A DNA stretch of 5,714 bases from Pseudomonadota bacterium (GCA_022545625.1 JACZQS010000178.1:1-5714); one strand, 5' to 3'; counted from the stretch's first letter, positions 1-5,035 are shown. A program made the numbers and translations. The notes: a model not told the origin generated them from the letters alone.

Positions 1-129
1 GCTAAGTGCCCTAAGCGGACTCCCGTAGCATAATCGTGAGCAGCGACCTTCGGCCAGTAACGGATGCTCGAATTTTGAATTTCAACAAACACATCCTAAT
101 TCGCCATAGCATAAGATGAAATAATGGCT
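1..129. other. Intergenic DNA without a recognisable gene
   Basis: No frame on either strand gives a protein I recognise. The forward frame from base 1 closes at a TAA at 31-33, and frame 2 closes at a TAG near 26. The reverse strand is open over the first 60 bases in one frame, but it is too short to judge. An 11-base palindrome (TTGAA-T-TTCAA, 75-85) lies within it. The GC-richer first 70 bases differ from the A+T-rich DNA that follows, so the end of an upstream element could lie here, but I cannot name one. Confidence 0.5.
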
Positions 130-143
130 TGATAGGCGTATCA
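130..143. repeat. Inverted repeat TGATA-N4-TATCA, operator-like
   Basis: A perfect 5-base inverted repeat with a 4-base centre (GGCG) lies six bases upstream of the candidate -35 box at 149. Its size and place suit a dimeric regulator site. No regulator family can be named from it, and a chance palindrome of this length is possible. Confidence 0.3.
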
Positions 144-148
144 TTTAC

Positions 149-176
149 TTATCAGCACACTATGTTTTTATATACT
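149..176 (+). promoter_or_regulatory. Candidate sigma-70 promoter upstream of the leader frame
   Basis: TTATCA (149-154, four of six consensus bases) is followed after 16 bases by TATACT (171-176, five of six). Transcription would start near 183 and yield a leader of about 50 bases before the strong ribosome site at 221. I found no sigma-54 GG-N10-GC pattern here, which was worth checking because a glutamine synthetase lies downstream. This is prediction from consensus only. Confidence 0.4.
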
Positions 177-193
177 GTGCTGGGTGTGTGCTG
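153..193. repeat. CAGCACAC / TGTGCTG repeat cluster over the promoter
   Basis: CAGCACAC (153-160) is the exact reverse complement of GTGTGCTG (186-193). A second copy of TGTGCTG lies at 176-182, directly repeated at 187-193 with an 11-base period, about one helical turn. The units flank and overlap the candidate -10 box at 171-176. This suggests an operator for a regulator bound on one face of the DNA, or an alternative RNA hairpin. The repeats are read directly from the sequence; the regulatory role is inferred. Confidence 0.4.
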
Positions 194-220
194 TTTAAAT
201 TGTTTGGATTGCCATTTCAG

Positions 221-244
221 GGAGGAGGAACAACATGCACCTCC
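221..244 (+). promoter_or_regulatory. Very strong ribosome site with self-pairing potential
   Basis: GGAGGAGG (221-228) lies six bases before the ATG at 235 and is close to an ideal Shine-Dalgarno sequence. Just after the start codon lies CCTCC (240-244), which can pair with GGAGG (224-228) and leave an 11-base loop holding the ATG. Such a hairpin would hide the ribosome site. The pairing is visible in the sequence; its use as a translational switch is inferred. Confidence 0.5.
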
Positions 245-297
245 GACGAATATGGCCACCTGTGACAGATAGATTCTGCAATGGCGAGTATTTTTAA
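235..297 (+). CDS. Possible 20-residue leader peptide
   Basis: This short frame starts with ATG behind the strongest ribosome site of the 5' region (GGAGGAGG at 221-228) and stops at TAA 295-297. The peptide begins MHLRRIWPP and ends NGEYF. It is basic at the start, contains a Trp-Pro-Pro step and has no recognisable domain. It overlaps the first 17 bases of the next gene (ATG 281) in a different frame, so ribosomes finishing it could restart at 281, which has no good ribosome site of its own. That arrangement fits a leader peptide or translational coupling. The alternative is that the strong site is a remnant of a damaged gene whose original frame has shifted. I recognise no homologue; the case rests on ribosome site and geometry. 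Confidence 0.35.
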   Translation: MHLRRIWPPVTDRFCNGEYF

Positions 298-475
298 AAG
301 AGTAAATACTGTGGAGCATTTCGATGTACGCAAGCGCACAATTTTCTATGCGCTAGCGAGTATCGTAATACTTTCAATTGCAACTCCCGCATATGCTGAA
401 TCAGGCTTCCCCTCTGCTATCTTGTATATATTAGGAATAATAATTGGTCCGCTTACCATTATTTTGATTCTTTAG
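281..475 (+). CDS. Small exported or membrane protein, 64 residues, unknown function
   Basis: I do not recognise the family. Residues 1-20 are basic (Lys and Arg at 6-7 and 17-19), residues 21-36 are hydrophobic, and A-Y-A at 37-39 followed by Glu looks like a signal peptidase I site. The rest (about 44-64) is one hydrophobic segment, so the mature product would be a single-span peptide of about 25 residues, or the uncleaved protein would span twice. The ATG at 281 is chosen because an in-frame TGA lies at 263 and no other start intervenes. It has no clear ribosome site and probably depends on the overlapping leader frame. The TAG at 473-475 falls directly after the hydrophobic run. Beyond it the same frame stays open for 18 codons, rich in aromatic and basic residues, to a TAG at 530-532. 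Many short membrane proteins carry such a tail, so this copy may be cut short. It is directly upstream of the glutamine synthetase gene. Confidence 0.5.
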   Translation: MASIFKRVNTVEHFDVRKRTIFYALASIVILSIATPAYAESGFPSAILYILGIIIGPLTIILIL

Positions 476-482
476 TTTGGCA

Positions 483-512
483 TTGAAAAATGGGGGAAAT
501 GGTGTCTATATT
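483..512 (+). promoter_or_regulatory. Candidate sigma-70 promoter of the glutamine synthetase gene
   Basis: TTGAAA (483-488, five of six consensus bases) and TATATT (507-512, five of six) are separated by 18 bases. Transcription would begin near 519, giving a short leader of about 25 bases with the ribosome site at 531-536. This would allow expression of the synthetase separately from the upstream mini-genes. It is a consensus match only. Confidence 0.45.
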
Positions 513-530
513 TCCGATACTTTTCAAATT

Positions 531-536
531 AGGAGG
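531..536 (+). promoter_or_regulatory. Ribosome binding site of the glutamine synthetase
   Basis: AGGAGG lies eight bases before the ATG at 545. It is a near-perfect Shine-Dalgarno sequence and fixes the start. The TAG that closes the extended frame of the upstream mini-protein (530-532) overlaps its first two bases. Confidence 0.85.
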
Positions 537-544
537 AGTAAACA

Positions 545-1567
545 ATGACTAGAAATAGACTTGAATATATCTGGCTGGACGGTGATGAGCCAACCCAGCA
601 TATGAGATGCAAAACACTTGTCGTAAATGATTTCAGCGGAGAAACAAAAGATGCTCCCATCTGGAGCTTTGATGGTTCATCCACAAACCAGGCATCTGGC
701 GGGCTTTCTGACTTGCTCTTGACGCCCGTAAGAGTGTTCTCGGATCCGAAGCGTACCGACGGTTACTTGGTGATGACCGAGGTCATGAACCCGGATGGCA
801 CACCACATGTCTCGAACTCTCGTGCAACGATCCATGATGATGACGATGACTTCTGGTTTGGTTTTGAACAGGAGTATGTGCTGTGGGATCTTGATCACCA
901 CACACCATATGGATTCCCGGCGCCCGGTTATTTCCCGCCGCCACAAGGACCGTTCTACTGTTCAGTCGGTGCCGAGTACAATATTGGCCGTAATATTGTC
1001 GAAGAGCATTTGGATGTTTGTATCCAGGCCGGCATCAACATCGAAGGCATCAATGCCGAAGTGATGAAAGGCCAGTGGGAATACCAGGTCTTTGCAAAAG
1101 GTGCGAAAGAAGCGGGTGACCAGACCTGGGTCTCTCGTTTCCTGTTGGAACGCGTGGGTGAAACCCACGACGTTCGGATCAACCTGGAGCCGAAGCCGGT
1201 CGAGGGCGATTGGAATGGATCCGGAATGCACGCGAACTTCTCGGACAACACGCTCCGTACCTGCGGCAGCAAGGACATATTCGACAAGATCTGCGAAGCT
1301 TTCGGAACCGAAGAAGCGATCGCACGTCACATTGCTGTCTACGGTTATGGCAATGAACAGCGTCTGACCGGTAAGCACGAAACTCAGTCGATTAATAAAT
1401 TCAGCTACGGTGTATCGGATCGCGGCGCGTCGATCCGTATCCCGATTCAAACTGTCGACGACGGCTATAAGGGTCGCCTTGAAGATCGCCGTCCAGCATC
1501 GAATGCCGACCCGTACCAGGTCGCAGCTGTTATCGTTGATACAGTCAGGGGTGCTGAAATGAGCTAA
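545..1567 (+). CDS. glnII: Glutamine synthetase, class II (eukaryote-type)
   Basis: The enzyme joins ammonium to glutamate using ATP, giving glutamine in the cytoplasm. The 340-residue length fits class II enzymes, whereas GlnA class I enzymes have about 470. The beta-grasp part (about 1-85) holds WSFDGSS (40-46). The catalytic part holds FGFEQEY (105-111, metal-binding glutamates 108 and 110), NAEVMKGQWEYQV (170-182, Glu172), GDWNGSGMH (221-229, His229), GNEQRLTGKHET (269-280, Glu271 and Arg273) and SDRGASIRIP (291-300, Arg293), and ends with EDRRPASN (313-320). All key residues appear present. The adenylylation loop of class I enzymes is absent, so control by GlnE is not expected. A run of five aspartates (98-102) precedes the first catalytic strand. 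The gene has a strong ribosome site, a candidate own promoter and an intrinsic terminator, so it is probably a single-gene unit. Class II enzymes are best known from rhizobia, Frankia, Streptomyces and eukaryotes, and also occur sporadically in other bacteria. The family call is firm; the symbol follows rhizobial usage. Confidence 0.95.
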   Translation: MTRNRLEYIWLDGDEPTQHMRCKTLVVNDFSGETKDAPIWSFDGSSTNQASGGLSDLLLTPVRVFSDPKRTDGYLVMTEVMNPDGTPHVSNSRATIHDDDDDFWFGFEQEYVLWDLDHHTPYGFPAPGYFPPPQGPFYCSVGAEYNIGRNIVEEHLDVCIQAGINIEGINAEVMKGQWEYQVFAKGAKEAGDQTWVSRFLLERVGETHDVRINLEPKPVEGDWNGSGMHANFSDNTLRTCGSKDIFDKICEAFGTEEAIARHIAVYGYGNEQRLTGKHETQSINKFSYGVSDRGASIRIPIQTVDDGYKGRLEDRRPASNADPYQVAAVIVDTVRGAEMS

Positions 1568-1593
1568 GCTGAACGACATCGATATACTTGCAG

Positions 1594-1635
1594 AACCTCA
1601 GTCGTTGTTCTTTGGTACAGGGCTGAGGTTTTTTT
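1594..1635 (+). terminator. Intrinsic terminator after the glutamine synthetase gene
   Basis: AACCTCAG (1594-1601) pairs perfectly with CTGAGGTT (1623-1630), and the loop may be shortened by a G-T and a C-G pair just inside. The stem runs straight into seven T residues (1629-1635). It begins 27 bases after the stop codon. The loop of about 21 bases is somewhat long, but stem plus T-run is a textbook rho-independent signal, and it separates the synthetase from what follows. Confidence 0.8.
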
Positions 1636-1715
1636 GTAGTGAAGTAAAATTCCTGAGAACACCCTCTCCTATTAACAATCTAAGCAGTTCAATAATCGGG
1701 GTTCCGAGAGTTGGT

Positions 1716-2048
1716 ATGGCTGTTTTTCAAGATGTTCTTATTAATTTCCTTCAAGTAAAACAAGGTTATGCCTGGCATTATAAGTATTACGAGAAAGATC
1801 AAACTCCGCTGGACAGAATGCTTTATAGCTCTGCTGAGATTGAGGCCAGAGAGAAATCTAGAGGGTTATGGTCTAATCCCGCCAACGCTCACAATATTGC
1901 CCCTTCCCACTGGGTAATCCAGCCACAATGTCAGCCACCAGGCATGCCGACTACCTGCCGCTTTTTTTGCAGCGTCAATGGCCGCAATGTGCCGGAAGCG
2001 GCTGTAGACCTAAATATTTTAAACGTCTGCTTTGGAGATTCCACTTAG
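1716..2048 (+). pseudogene. 5'-truncated staphylococcal-nuclease-like remnant
   Basis: From the ATG at 1716 this reads 110 residues. Residues about 1-55 resemble the C-terminal half of the SNase (thermonuclease) fold: a V-F-x-D-V-x-I-N strand, then VKQGYAWHYKYY (14-25), then a helix with AEIEAREKSRGLW (40-52), the family's familiar 'A-E-x-x-A-R-x-x-x-x-G-L-W' ending. The N-terminal barrel with the 'DGDT' and 'R-L-x-G-I-D-x-P-E' motifs and the catalytic Arg/Glu residues is absent, and I could not find it upstream in any frame. Residues 67-110 are an unrecognised tail with four cysteines (72, 81, 85, 105). The same frame is open back to 1563, but its earlier in-frame TTG (1605) lies inside the terminator hairpin and lacks a ribosome site. 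A weak GAGAG (1706-1710) precedes ATG 1716. Base use is richer in A+T than in the neighbouring genes. It is most likely a decayed nuclease gene, though a short expressed protein cannot be excluded. Confidence 0.6.
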
Positions 2049-2063
2049 CTGTATATAAGCTAG

Positions 2064-2085
2064 AGGCCAATTAACAAATTGGCCT
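2064..2085 (+). terminator. Perfect 9-bp hairpin after the nuclease remnant
   Basis: AGGCCAATT (2064-2072) and AATTGGCCT (2077-2085) pair completely around an AACA loop. The hairpin sits 15 bases after the stop at 2046-2048, where a terminator would be expected. Only two T residues follow, so it would be a weak intrinsic terminator. It may instead stabilise an RNA 3' end or bind a protein as DNA. Confidence 0.45.
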
Positions 2086-2101
2086 TGAATATTCACATTG
2101 C

Positions 2102-2145
2102 AGGATACCCGGTATTTCTATTGCCAAAACACGATCTGGCATCCT
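2102..2145. repeat. Nested inverted repeats upstream of the nuo promoter
   Basis: Three inverted repeats lie together: ATACC-C-GGTAT (2105-2115), TGCCA-N10-TGGCA (2122-2126 with 2137-2141), and AGGAT (2102-2106) with ATCCT (2141-2145) around both. They end 13 bases before the -35 box at 2159, a usual place for an activator or repressor of complex I expression. No known regulator motif is recognised, and each repeat alone is short enough to be chance. Confidence 0.35.
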
Positions 2146-2158
2146 TAATTGAGTTTCC

Positions 2159-2187
2159 TTGACACTATATTCCCACCACAATAGACT
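2159..2187 (+). promoter_or_regulatory. Probable sigma-70 promoter of the nuo operon
   Basis: TTGACA (2159-2164) matches the -35 consensus exactly. After the optimal 17 bases comes TAGACT (2182-2187), which keeps the important first, second and last bases of the -10 box. Transcription would start near 2194, leaving about 40 bases before nuoA. It is the only good promoter in the 187 bases upstream of the operon. Confidence 0.6.
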
Positions 2188-2235
2188 GGTTGCAGACTAG
2201 AAATAGCCACTTCCCCCAGAGGCGCAATTCGTAAC

Positions 2236-2592
2236 ATGTTAGGTAACTACCTGCCAATTTTGATTTTTATGTTCGTGGCGGTGGCAATGGGTTCGATGTT
2301 CATTATCGCCGGGAAAATACTCGGTCCCTCACGGCCCGATGCCGAAAAAAACTCACCCTACGAATGTGGCTTCGAAGCCTTCGAAGACAGTCGGATGAAA
2401 TTCGACGTGCGCTATTACCTGGTCGCTATTTTATTTATTATTTTTGACCTGGAAATAGCTTTCCTGTTTCCCTGGGCGATCGTGCTCGATCAGATCGGTA
2501 CCTTTGGCCTGGTTGCGATGGCGATATTTCTTGGTGTCCTGGTCGTCGGCTTTATTTATGAATGGAAAAGGGGGGGGCTCGAATGGGAATAG
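2236..2592 (+). CDS. nuoA: NADH-quinone oxidoreductase subunit A
   Basis: NuoA (ND3 in mitochondria) is a small inner-membrane subunit of complex I, placed where the quinone channel meets the proton-pumping arm. The 118 residues form three predicted spans (about 5-27, 59-82, 88-108). The long loop between spans 1 and 2 carries the conserved Y-E-C-G-F-E (42-47, Cys44). Span 2 carries the acidic pair Asp71 and Glu73 before F-L-F-P-W (76-80). The protein ends with the family's typical E-W-K-R-G...L-E-W. The ATG at 2236 is the only sensible start; an AGAGG (2218-2222) lies 13 bases upstream, slightly far. It is the first gene of the operon and overlaps nuoB by ten bases. Nothing points to damage. 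Confidence 0.96.
   Translation: MLGNYLPILIFMFVAVAMGSMFIIAGKILGPSRPDAEKNSPYECGFEAFEDSRMKFDVRYYLVAILFIIFDLEIAFLFPWAIVLDQIGTFGLVAMAIFLGVLVVGFIYEWKRGGLEWE
2569..2577 (+). promoter_or_regulatory. Poly-G ribosome site of nuoB inside nuoA
   Basis: An A followed by eight G residues (2570-2577) lies five bases before the nuoB ATG at 2583. It serves as the purine-rich ribosome site while encoding Arg-Gly-Gly of NuoA. It supports the start at 2583 over the upstream in-frame ATG at 2562, which would place this tract inside the gene. Confidence 0.55.
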
Positions 2593-3059
2593 AAGGCGTA
2601 TTCGAGCAGGGCTTCATGACCACCACTGCCGACAAATTGATCAACTGGGCGCGTACCGGTTCCATGTGGCCGATGACTTTCGGTCTTGCCTGTTGCGCGG
2701 TTGAAATGATGCAGGCGGGTGCTTCGCGTTACGACCTTGACCGTTTCGGTATCATCTTCAGACCCAGTCCGAGGCAATCGGACGTGATGATTGTTGCCGG
2801 TACGCTGGTGAATAAAATGGCACCGGCATTGCGCAAGGTCTACGACCAGATGGCCGAGCCTCGCTGGGTAATCTCGATGGGTTCCTGTGCCAATGGCGGT
2901 GGTTATTATCATTATTCCTACGCGGTAGTGCGGGGCTGTGATCGCGTGGTACCGGTGGATATCTATGTACCGGGCTGCCCGCCAACGGCGGAGGCGTTGC
3001 TCTACGGTATTTTGCAGTTGCAAAATAAAATAAAGCGCACCAATACCATAGCCCGATAA
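2583..3059 (+). CDS. nuoB: NADH-quinone oxidoreductase subunit B
   Basis: NuoB (PSST) carries the last iron-sulfur cluster, N2, which hands electrons to quinone at the junction of the peripheral and membrane arms. From ATG 2583 it has 158 residues, as usual for the family. The four N2 ligands are visible: the adjacent Cys37-Cys38 in G-L-A-C-C-A-V-E-M-M, Cys102 in G-S-C-A-N-G-G-G, and Cys132 in V-P-G-C-P-P. The R-P-S-P-R-Q-S-D segment (60-67) and the Y-Y-H-Y-S-Y segment (108-113) are also typical. A start at 2562 would add seven residues, but it lies upstream of the poly-G ribosome site, and family members usually begin at or near M-G-I-E-G. It overlaps nuoA by ten bases, and nuoC starts one base after its stop. 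The product appears intact. Confidence 0.96.
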   Translation: MGIEGVFEQGFMTTTADKLINWARTGSMWPMTFGLACCAVEMMQAGASRYDLDRFGIIFRPSPRQSDVMIVAGTLVNKMAPALRKVYDQMAEPRWVISMGSCANGGGYYHYSYAVVRGCDRVVPVDIYVPGCPPTAEALLYGILQLQNKIKRTNTIAR

Positions 3060-3060
3060 C

Positions 3061-3789
3061 ATGTCGAATTCCAGGCAGCAATTGGCTGATTCCCTGCGCA
3101 GTAATTTTGCCGACAAGCTAAGCTCGGTAAAATATGAATTCAGGGAAATTACCGCAGTTGTGACGGTAGAAAATTATATTGAAGTTGCTACCGAGTTGCG
3201 CGACAACGGCGAGTATGACTTTAGCCAGCTGGTTGATTTATGCGGGGTGGATTATTTACAGTTTGGCCAGGCGGAGTGGCAAACCGACGACGCCAGTCGC
3301 GCAGGTTTTAGCCGCGGGGTGGATGCCACCACTTCAGCCGGTCGGCTACAGTTTGGTGATGAACTCGAATCCATTAGCACACAGGGAAGTCGATTTGCAG
3401 TTTCCTGCCATCTGTTGTCCTACAGTAAAAACCTTCGATTGCGGCTGAAAGTTTTCGCGCCTGACGACGGTTTTCCTGTCGTACCCACGCTTACAGGGGT
3501 ATGGGCTGTTGCCGACTGGTACGAACGTGAGGCGTTTGACCTGTTCGGCATCCTGTTCTCCGACCATCCAGACCTACGCCGGATTTTGACCGATTACGGA
3601 TTCGTCGGGCACCCGTTTCGCAAGGATTTTCCACTCGTCGGTCATGTCGAAATGCGCTACGACCCGGAAAAGGAGCGCGTCGTTTACGAGCCGGTAACAA
3701 TTGAACCGAGAGTCCTGGTGCCTAAGGTTATCAGGAAAGACCATCGCTATATTGAGGATGCGCAAGACGAGGCAAACGGCGATGCCTGA
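3061..3789 (+). CDS. nuoC: NADH-quinone oxidoreductase subunit C
   Basis: NuoC is the 30-kDa peripheral-arm subunit that packs against NuoD and NuoB; it binds no cofactor. At 242 residues it is a separate protein, not fused to NuoD. The core is clear: L-V-D-L-C-G-V-D-Y (57-65), then the family signature from W-Y-E-R-E-A-F-D-L-F-G (153-163) through H-P-D-L-R-R-I-L-T-D-Y-G-F (169-181) to G-H-P-F-R-K-D-F-P-L (183-192). V-Y-E-P-V-T-I-E-P-R (208-217) and an acidic tail follow. Between the first strands and the R-F-A-V segment (111-114) lies an insertion of about 40 residues (69-110) with G-F-S-R-G-V (82-87), longer than in beta-proteobacterial forms. The ATG follows the nuoB stop by one base and has no obvious ribosome site, so translation is probably coupled. 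It overlaps nuoD by eight bases. Confidence 0.95.
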   Translation: MSNSRQQLADSLRSNFADKLSSVKYEFREITAVVTVENYIEVATELRDNGEYDFSQLVDLCGVDYLQFGQAEWQTDDASRAGFSRGVDATTSAGRLQFGDELESISTQGSRFAVSCHLLSYSKNLRLRLKVFAPDDGFPVVPTLTGVWAVADWYEREAFDLFGILFSDHPDLRRILTDYGFVGHPFRKDFPLVGHVEMRYDPEKERVVYEPVTIEPRVLVPKVIRKDHRYIEDAQDEANGDA

Positions 3790-5035
3790 AATAAAAAACT
3801 ATACGCTTAACTTCGGTCCTCAACATCCAGCCGCACATGGCGTTTTGCGCCTGGTGCTGGAACTGGATGGAGAGGTGGTTCAGCGCGCCGACCCGCATAT
3901 CGGATTGTTGCATCGCGGCACCGAAAAGCTCGCGGAATCCAAGCCCTACAATCAAACCATCGGCTACATGGATCGCCTCGATTATATTTCGATGATGTGT
4001 AATGAGCACGGCTACGTGATGGCGATCGAAAAATTACTCGACCTCGATATACCCGAACGTGCCAGGTATATTCGAGTCATGTTCGATGAAATTACGCGTA
4101 TCCTCAATCACCTGATGTGGATAGGAACACACGCACTCGACGTCGGCGCGATGACCATGTTCCTGTACGCGTTTCGCGAGCGTGAAGACCTGATGGATTT
4201 GTACGAAGCGGTATCGGGAACCCGCATGCACGCGACCTACTACCGCCCGGGCGGTGTAGCGCGCGATCTACCCGATGCGATGCCTCAATATGAGCAGAAC
4301 CGATGGCGCAGCAAGAGAGAAGCCGCTCGTTTGAATGAAAATCGGCAGGGAAGCATGCTTGATTTTACCGAAGACTTTACCCAGCGCTTTCCCGGTTATG
4401 TCGACGAATACGAAACCCTGTTGACCGACAATCGCATCTGGAAACAACGTACCGTGGATATTGGCATTGTATCCGAGGAGCGAGCCTACCAACTCGGCTT
4501 TACCGGGCCCATGTTGCGGGGCTCCGGGGTTGAATGGGATTTGCGCAAAAAACAACCCTACGAAGTGTACGACCGCATGGATTTTGATATTCCTGTCGGT
4601 ACTAATGGTGATTGTTATGACCGATACCTGGTGCGTATCGAGGAGATGCGTCAGTCAAATCGGATTATAAAACAGTGTATCGAATGGCTACGCGTGAATC
4701 CCGGTATCGTCATGACCGAGAATCACAAGGTTGCTCCGCCGCGGCGCGAATTAATTAAAGCTGACATGGAAGGCTTGATCCACCACTTCAAATTATTTAC
4801 CGAGGGCTATACCCTGCCCGAGGGCGAGGTTTATACCGCCATTGAAGCCCCGAAAGGGGAATTTGGCGTCTACCTGATTTCGGATGGCAGTAACAAGCCG
4901 TACCGGTTGAAGATACGGGCCCCGGGGTTTGCTCATTTGTCCGCTATGAATGAAATGGCGACTGGCCATATGCTTGCCGACGTGGTTGCGATTATCGGCA
5001 CCCAGGATATCGTATTTGGTGAGATCGACAGGTAA
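3782..5035 (+). CDS. nuoD: NADH-quinone oxidoreductase subunit D
   Basis: NuoD is the 49-kDa peripheral-arm subunit that forms, with NuoB, the quinone-reduction pocket; it derives from the large subunit of [NiFe] hydrogenases but has lost the metal site. The 417 residues from ATG 3782 match the family length. F-G-P-Q-H-P-A-A-H-G (11-20) holds His19, and M-D-R-L-D-Y (63-68) holds Tyr68; by alignment in my head these correspond to the quinone-contacting His38 and Tyr87 of Thermus Nqo4. L-H-R-G-T-E-K-L (43-50) is the family signature, and the protein ends in F-G-E-I-D-R as usual. An in-frame ATG at 3701 would add 27 residues, but these merely reuse nuoC sequence, while GAGG (3769-3772) sits nine bases before 3782. 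It overlaps nuoC by eight bases and shares one base with nuoE. It appears intact. Confidence 0.97.
   Translation: MPEIKNYTLNFGPQHPAAHGVLRLVLELDGEVVQRADPHIGLLHRGTEKLAESKPYNQTIGYMDRLDYISMMCNEHGYVMAIEKLLDLDIPERARYIRVMFDEITRILNHLMWIGTHALDVGAMTMFLYAFREREDLMDLYEAVSGTRMHATYYRPGGVARDLPDAMPQYEQNRWRSKREAARLNENRQGSMLDFTEDFTQRFPGYVDEYETLLTDNRIWKQRTVDIGIVSEERAYQLGFTGPMLRGSGVEWDLRKKQPYEVYDRMDFDIPVGTNGDCYDRYLVRIEEMRQSNRIIKQCIEWLRVNPGIVMTENHKVAPPRRELIKADMEGLIHHFKLFTEGYTLPEGEVYTAIEAPKGEFGVYLISDGSNKPYRLKIRAPGFAHLSAMNEMATGHMLADVVAIIGTQDIVFGEIDR

Noticed and set aside
130..193. LexA-type SOS box near the candidate promoter
   Set aside because: The repeats are TGTGCTG/CAGCACA and do not form the CTG-N10-CAG arrangement with an A+T core expected for LexA.
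1..220. tRNA, small RNA or coding remnant in the 5' region
   Set aside because: No cloverleaf or tRNA consensus segment was found and all frames are short; only repeats and a promoter candidate can be supported.
476..500. Possible sigma-54 promoter (TTGGCATTG) before the glutamine synthetase gene
   Set aside because: The GG at 479-480 is not followed by GC after ten bases, so the -24/-12 pattern fails; the TTGAAA/TATATT pair is a better promoter.
955..1579. Long open frames on the reverse strand, up to 205 codons, within the glutamine synthetase gene
   Set aside because: They are antisense to a well-conserved gene, have no recognisable domains, and are explained by the codon bias of the forward gene.
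2556..3116. A 186-codon reverse-strand open frame opposite nuoB
   Set aside because: It is a shadow of nuoB with low-complexity His- and Arg-rich translation and no ribosome site.
3701..3781. Longer NuoD start giving 27 extra residues
   Set aside because: The extension lies wholly within nuoC, lacks family similarity, and a GAGG ribosome site supports the ATG at 3782.
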